In this document: positions 4,570 to 7,127 of the stretch, in pieces
How positions within the stretch are numbered: the first letter of the stretch is position 1
Layout: every line of letters starts with the position of its first letter
Origin: UBA1100 sp964533265
Lineage (GTDB): Bacteria > Verrucomicrobiota > Verrucomicrobiia > Limisphaerales > UBA1100
NCBI GenBank assembly: GCA_964533265.1
Contig: CAZHJW010000118.1
Span: 1 to 7,127, forward strand
Length of the DNA: 7,127 bases
Reading direction: 5' to 3'
Program-made: the position numbers and the translations under genes
The notes under the pieces: generated by a model
What the model was told of the DNA's origin: nothing
Seen by the model: only the letters and a program-made list of their open reading frames with translations
Database searches by the model: none

Positions 4570-6728
4570 ACGCCTTCGCGGCATCCATAAGTTACCGCCT
4601 GTTGGGTCTGTTGTTTCTCCTGACGTGTTTCCACTTCAACGGAGTTCTGGCGGCTGAAACTCGTTCCCCGGCCTTTGATATCGCCAAGGTCGGGAACTCG
4701 GCTTCACTTCAAGGGCATCTGGATATATTTCTTGATTCTAGTTTATCAATGGAAATTAAACAGGTCTTGGATTCGGGAGTTTTCGAGTCTGTTGGCAACC
4801 GTTCTTATAGCCGTCCAAGCAGTGAGTCTGCTGTATGGGTCCGATTTGCACTGACCAACAGCAGTCCTGAAACTGTGAGCCGTAACCTCGTTTATGGAAC
4901 TCGCTTGACGGATTCGGTTACGGCATATCTTCCCAATGGGTCGGACGGTTTTATTGCACACTATGCTGGGGAAGATTCGGAGCTTGTCGACCGTCAGGTG
5001 CCTCTTGCTCTTCCGGTTTTTGAGCTCAGTGTGTCACCTCAAGAAGAGCTGATTTTTTATCTTCGTTTGGTCGATGAATCTCCTCATCCGGTTAAGTTGT
5101 TTCTAAAAAGCTGGCCGGAATTAGAACGCTCCGAATCCAGCCGGAATTTGATCAATGGACTCTTCATGGGGACCCTATTGCTCCTTACATTTTATGGAAT
5201 CTATTTGGCGGCAAGATCCAAGGGGGAAAGGATGTATCTATGGTTTCTTGCTTATGTGGTTGGGGTTTTGGGTAACACAGCCTTTTACCATTGGGGTGGA
5301 GCAGGCATTTACCTTCCTGCCGAAATCAGGGGTGAACTCAACAACCGCCTGATTGTGGTATCGGCTGTTATCACGTTTTGGGCGGCAGAACGGTTTGCCT
5401 TCTACCTTTTGGATTTAAGGTTGGACAATCCCAAGTTGTCGAGGTGGTTGAAGGGGCTTAACTACCTTAGGTTTATCGCGCTGATTTCAGTGATAATACT
5501 CCCGTTTAATATCGCGAGTATGATTACTGTGGCATGTTTGCCGCCGATACTGGTACCCGTTGGGTTGGCTTTACCCAAGGTGTTTCGGGGCGATCGCATT
5601 GCAATCATGTACAGTGCGACTTGGGTGATGCTTGTGGGCTCTGTGGTCGTTATGTATGCCGAGATCTTCGGTTTCATTCCGCATATGTATCGGGGAGGCC
5701 AGTCGATTTACATAGCCCTGGAGATTCAGTTTTTTGTCTTTTGCGTGGCCATGAACGATAAGGTAAGGCGTATTGAGGATGAACGGGCCGAAGCCTTGCA
5801 GGCTGAACTTGAAGCTTATGCACGCAATGCGGCGCTCTCCAAGAGTTTCGAGCGTTTTGTCCCCAAGGCTTTTCTAGACCGACTGGAACGCGAAAGCATT
5901 ACGGAGATCGAATTGGGCCAGTGTGTTGAGAAACGTATGAGTACTCTTTTTGGAGACATACGATCATTCACTAGCCTTTTTGAGAAGATGAGCACGGAGG
6001 AGAATTTTGCCTTTATCAACGAGTATTTAGGCTACATGGAGCCGGTCATCCATGAGAACGATGGATTTATAGACAAGTACATGGGCGATGCGGTGATGGC
6101 ATTATTTGATGGCGATGTTCTCGGCGAGGAAGAAGGCGGTGCGATGCAGGCGGTTTTAGCTGCGCATGGTATGTACAGGGCCCTCGATAGTTATAACGAT
6201 GTTCGCGCACAGCGCGGGGATCCGCCCATATCAATCGGTATTGGAATTCATACTGGAGGTCTTATGTTGGGTACCATTGGCGGACAGAATCGGCTGAATG
6301 CGTCGGTGATTGGAGACTCGGTGAATCTGGCCAGTCGAGTCGAAGGGTTAACCAAGCTATATGGGGCGCGTACTTTGGTTACCGAGGGGACAATTGATTG
6401 CCTCCCTGAGAACCACGGCTTGTCCTTTCGTACCGTCGGGCTTGTTAGGGTTAAGGGGAAGAACAGGCCAACCATGCTTTACGAGTCTCTTGACTGTGAT
6501 CCTCCTGAATCTTGCGCCATGAAAAAAGCCCTGCAGGAACAGTTCGCTGAAGCTAGGGAGGCATTTTGCAAGGGAAACATGGAAGCAGCCCTGAAGGGTT
6601 TTAAGTTTGTTTTGAGTAATAATCCGGAGGACAAGGCAGCACGGGTGCATCAGTCACTCTGTGAAAAAATGATTCGGGAGGGATTGCCCAGTGGGTGGGA
6701 TGGGGTATATACAATGGAGACGAAGTAG
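4566..6728 (+). CDS. 7TMR-DISM receptor-class III adenylate/guanylate cyclase
   Basis: This 720-residue receptor cyclase makes a cyclic nucleotide (cAMP most likely) from NTP in response to an external ligand. Domains in order are: a signal peptide (about 1-30, ending VLAA); a periplasmic beta-rich 7TMR-DISMED2-like sensor (about 46-190, with the typical AVWVRFALTN); a 7TM bundle (about 197-397); a charged helical linker (398-427); a class III cyclase domain (about 428-642); and a C-terminal TPR-like tail (about 655-720) ending with WDGV. The catalytic set is intact: Asp464 (FGDIRSFT) and Asp508 (KYMGDAVMALF) for the metals, Lys504 for base recognition, Ser580 at the position that is Asp or Thr in other adenylate cyclases, and Asn587 and Arg591 (VNLASR) for transition-state stabilisation. 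FERFVPKAFLDRL before the domain is also a normal feature. GTG 4566 is chosen for its Shine-Dalgarno and GTGA overlap with the DRAM-like gene. DISM sensors are thought to bind carbohydrates or similar small ligands, but the ligand here is unknown. Adenylate versus guanylate specificity is not settled. Confidence 0.9.
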   Translation: MNAFAASISYRLLGLLFLLTCFHFNGVLAAETRSPAFDIAKVGNSASLQGHLDIFLDSSLSMEIKQVLDSGVFESVGNRSYSRPSSESAVWVRFALTNSSPETVSRNLVYGTRLTDSVTAYLPNGSDGFIAHYAGEDSELVDRQVPLALPVFELSVSPQEELIFYLRLVDESPHPVKLFLKSWPELERSESSRNLINGLFMGTLLLLTFYGIYLAARSKGERMYLWFLAYVVGVLGNTAFYHWGGAGIYLPAEIRGELNNRLIVVSAVITFWAAERFAFYLLDLRLDNPKLSRWLKGLNYLRFIALISVIILPFNIASMITVACLPPILVPVGLALPKVFRGDRIAIMYSATWVMLVGSVVVMYAEIFGFIPHMYRGGQSIYIALEIQFFVFCVAMNDKVRRIEDERAEALQAELEAYARNAALSKSFERFVPKAFLDRLERESITEIELGQCVEKRMSTLFGDIRSFTSLFEKMSTEENFAFINEYLGYMEPVIHENDGFIDKYMGDAVMALFDGDVLGEEEGGAMQAVLAAHGMYRALDSYNDVRAQRGDPPISIGIGIHTGGLMLGTIGGQNRLNASVIGDSVNLASRVEGLTKLYGARTLVTEGTIDCLPENHGLSFRTVGLVRVKGKNRPTMLYESLDCDPPESCAMKKALQEQFAEAREAFCKGNMEAALKGFKFVLSNNPEDKAARVHQSLCEKMIREGLPSGWDGVYTMETK

Positions 6729-6737
6729 GAATAGTGA

Positions 6738-6801
6738 CCCAGCACCCTGCTTTAGTTCCGTTTCATACCAACACAACTAAAAAGATACGTGGGTGCTTGG
6801 G
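6738..6801 (+). repeat. Long-loop inverted repeat downstream of the cyclase gene
   Basis: CCCAGCACCC (6738-6747) pairs with GGGTGCTTGGG (6791-6801) with a single bulged T, around a 43-base spacer. Part of the left arm (ACCCTGC, 6744-6750) can instead pair with GCAGGGT (6827-6833), so the transcript could take two mutually exclusive folds. No known RNA family is recognised. Confidence 0.35.
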
Positions 6802-6861
6802 CGGGAACACTAGGGTCGGCCGTCTTGCAGGGTAAAGCGGCGGACACTTCGGGTAGAAGTT

Positions 6862-6898
6862 CCCAACTTTCAGCTCCAAGTTTTTCGGGGTTTTTTTT
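6862..6898 (+). terminator. Possible intrinsic terminator after the cyclase gene
   Basis: CCCAACTT (6862-6869) can pair with AAGTT (6878-6882) and, across a four-base bulge, GGG (6887-6889). Eight T residues (6891-6898) follow directly. The stem is weak and bulged, and it lies about 130 bases after the stop, so this is a tentative call. The T-run is the main support. Confidence 0.35.
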
Positions 6899-6979
6899 CG
6901 CGGTATATTGCTGCCCTTCACCACCTTATATTCCCACTTTTGAATGTGTGAAGAGTTCAGTTGAGGTTTGATTTATGAG

Positions 6980-7127
6980 ATGCGAATGAGCTACATTTTC
7001 AGCGTGAAGAAGTTGGTTATGACTCTTGCGATCGGGGTGGTGGTATTACTTTTTTTGTCTCGTTCTTCGGCGCCTCAGGCGCAGGTGAATGCGTTCGACT
7101 CAGTCAAGAGGTTAGCAGAATCGGGTG
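6980..7127 (+). CDS. Secreted or membrane-anchored protein, N-terminal fragment (possibly Sel1-repeat)
   Basis: The frame is open from ATG 6980 to the window edge (49 codons seen). It starts with a signal peptide or anchor: positive VKK, the hydrophobic run LVMTLAIGVVVLLFL, then SRSSAPQAQ, where Ala-x-Ala-like cleavage is plausible. The mature start, AFDSVKRLAESG, resembles the first helix of Sel1-repeat proteins (KRLAExGD...), but only a few residues are visible, so that identity is a guess. ATG 6986 and GTG 7004 are in-frame alternative starts; a nearby ATG at 6975 is in another frame and closes after four codons. No strong Shine-Dalgarno decides between them. Confidence 0.6.
   Translation, partial: MRMSYIFSVKKLVMTLAIGVVVLLFLSRSSAPQAQVNAFDSVKRLAESG

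Noticed and set aside
6738..6833. Integron attC-like or mobile-element end, suggested by the inverted repeats
   Set aside because: No GTTRRRY/RYYYAAC core sites, no integrase or transposase, and no flanking target duplication were seen.
6789..6971. Plus-strand 60-codon frame in the gap after the cyclase
   Set aside because: No Shine-Dalgarno, runs through the candidate terminator, and shows no signal or domain pattern.

Overview
The window looks like a chromosomal fragment from a Gram-negative bacterium of the PVC group, most likely Verrucomicrobiota. Three things point there. The prepilin N-terminus runs FTLIELLVVIAIIGILAAMLLP and is followed by KAKAKANRIKCVNNL, a verrucomicrobial style. 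The leucine-rich-repeat lipoprotein ends in ALPNCRI, common in Planctomycetes and Verrucomicrobia. Short cell-surface lipoproteins also recur. This assignment rests on family resemblance only; there is no rRNA or other marker gene in the window. No tRNA, rRNA, CRISPR array, insertion sequence or integrase is visible.

Layout. Positions 1-163 hold no supportable gene. On the minus strand, a two-gene unit runs from about 2649 down to 164. Its first gene is a 669-residue protein that joins an apparently complete type II secretion/type IV pilus pseudopilin (residues 1 to about 240) to a class 3 (alpha/beta hydrolase) lipase-like domain with GHSLGG. The second is a small lipoprotein with a 'LVGTW' lipocalin-like domain. 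A 319-base divergent intergenic region (2650-2968) follows, with plausible promoters on both strands and two small inverted repeats. On the plus strand come an LRR lipoprotein (2969-3694), a six-helix membrane protein of the Frag1/DRAM/Sfk1 type (3766-4569), and a 7TMR-DISM receptor fused to a class III nucleotide cyclase (4566-6728) that overlaps the membrane protein by four bases (GTGA). After a 251-base gap with a possible terminator, the window ends inside the start of a secreted protein (6980 onward), perhaps a Sel1-repeat protein.

How the genes may work together. The minus-strand pair reads as an envelope enzyme presented through the pseudopilus route, with a membrane-anchored lipoprotein partner that could be an inhibitor/immunity factor or a folding helper. 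The plus-strand pair is a translationally coupled sensory module: a periplasmic ligand-binding domain and 7TM bundle drive cAMP (or cGMP) synthesis, with a DRAM-like membrane protein as likely partner. The most unusual item is the pseudopilin-lipase fusion with its two large lineage-specific inserts. The second is the DRAM-like/DISM-cyclase coupling. Both functional readings are inference.
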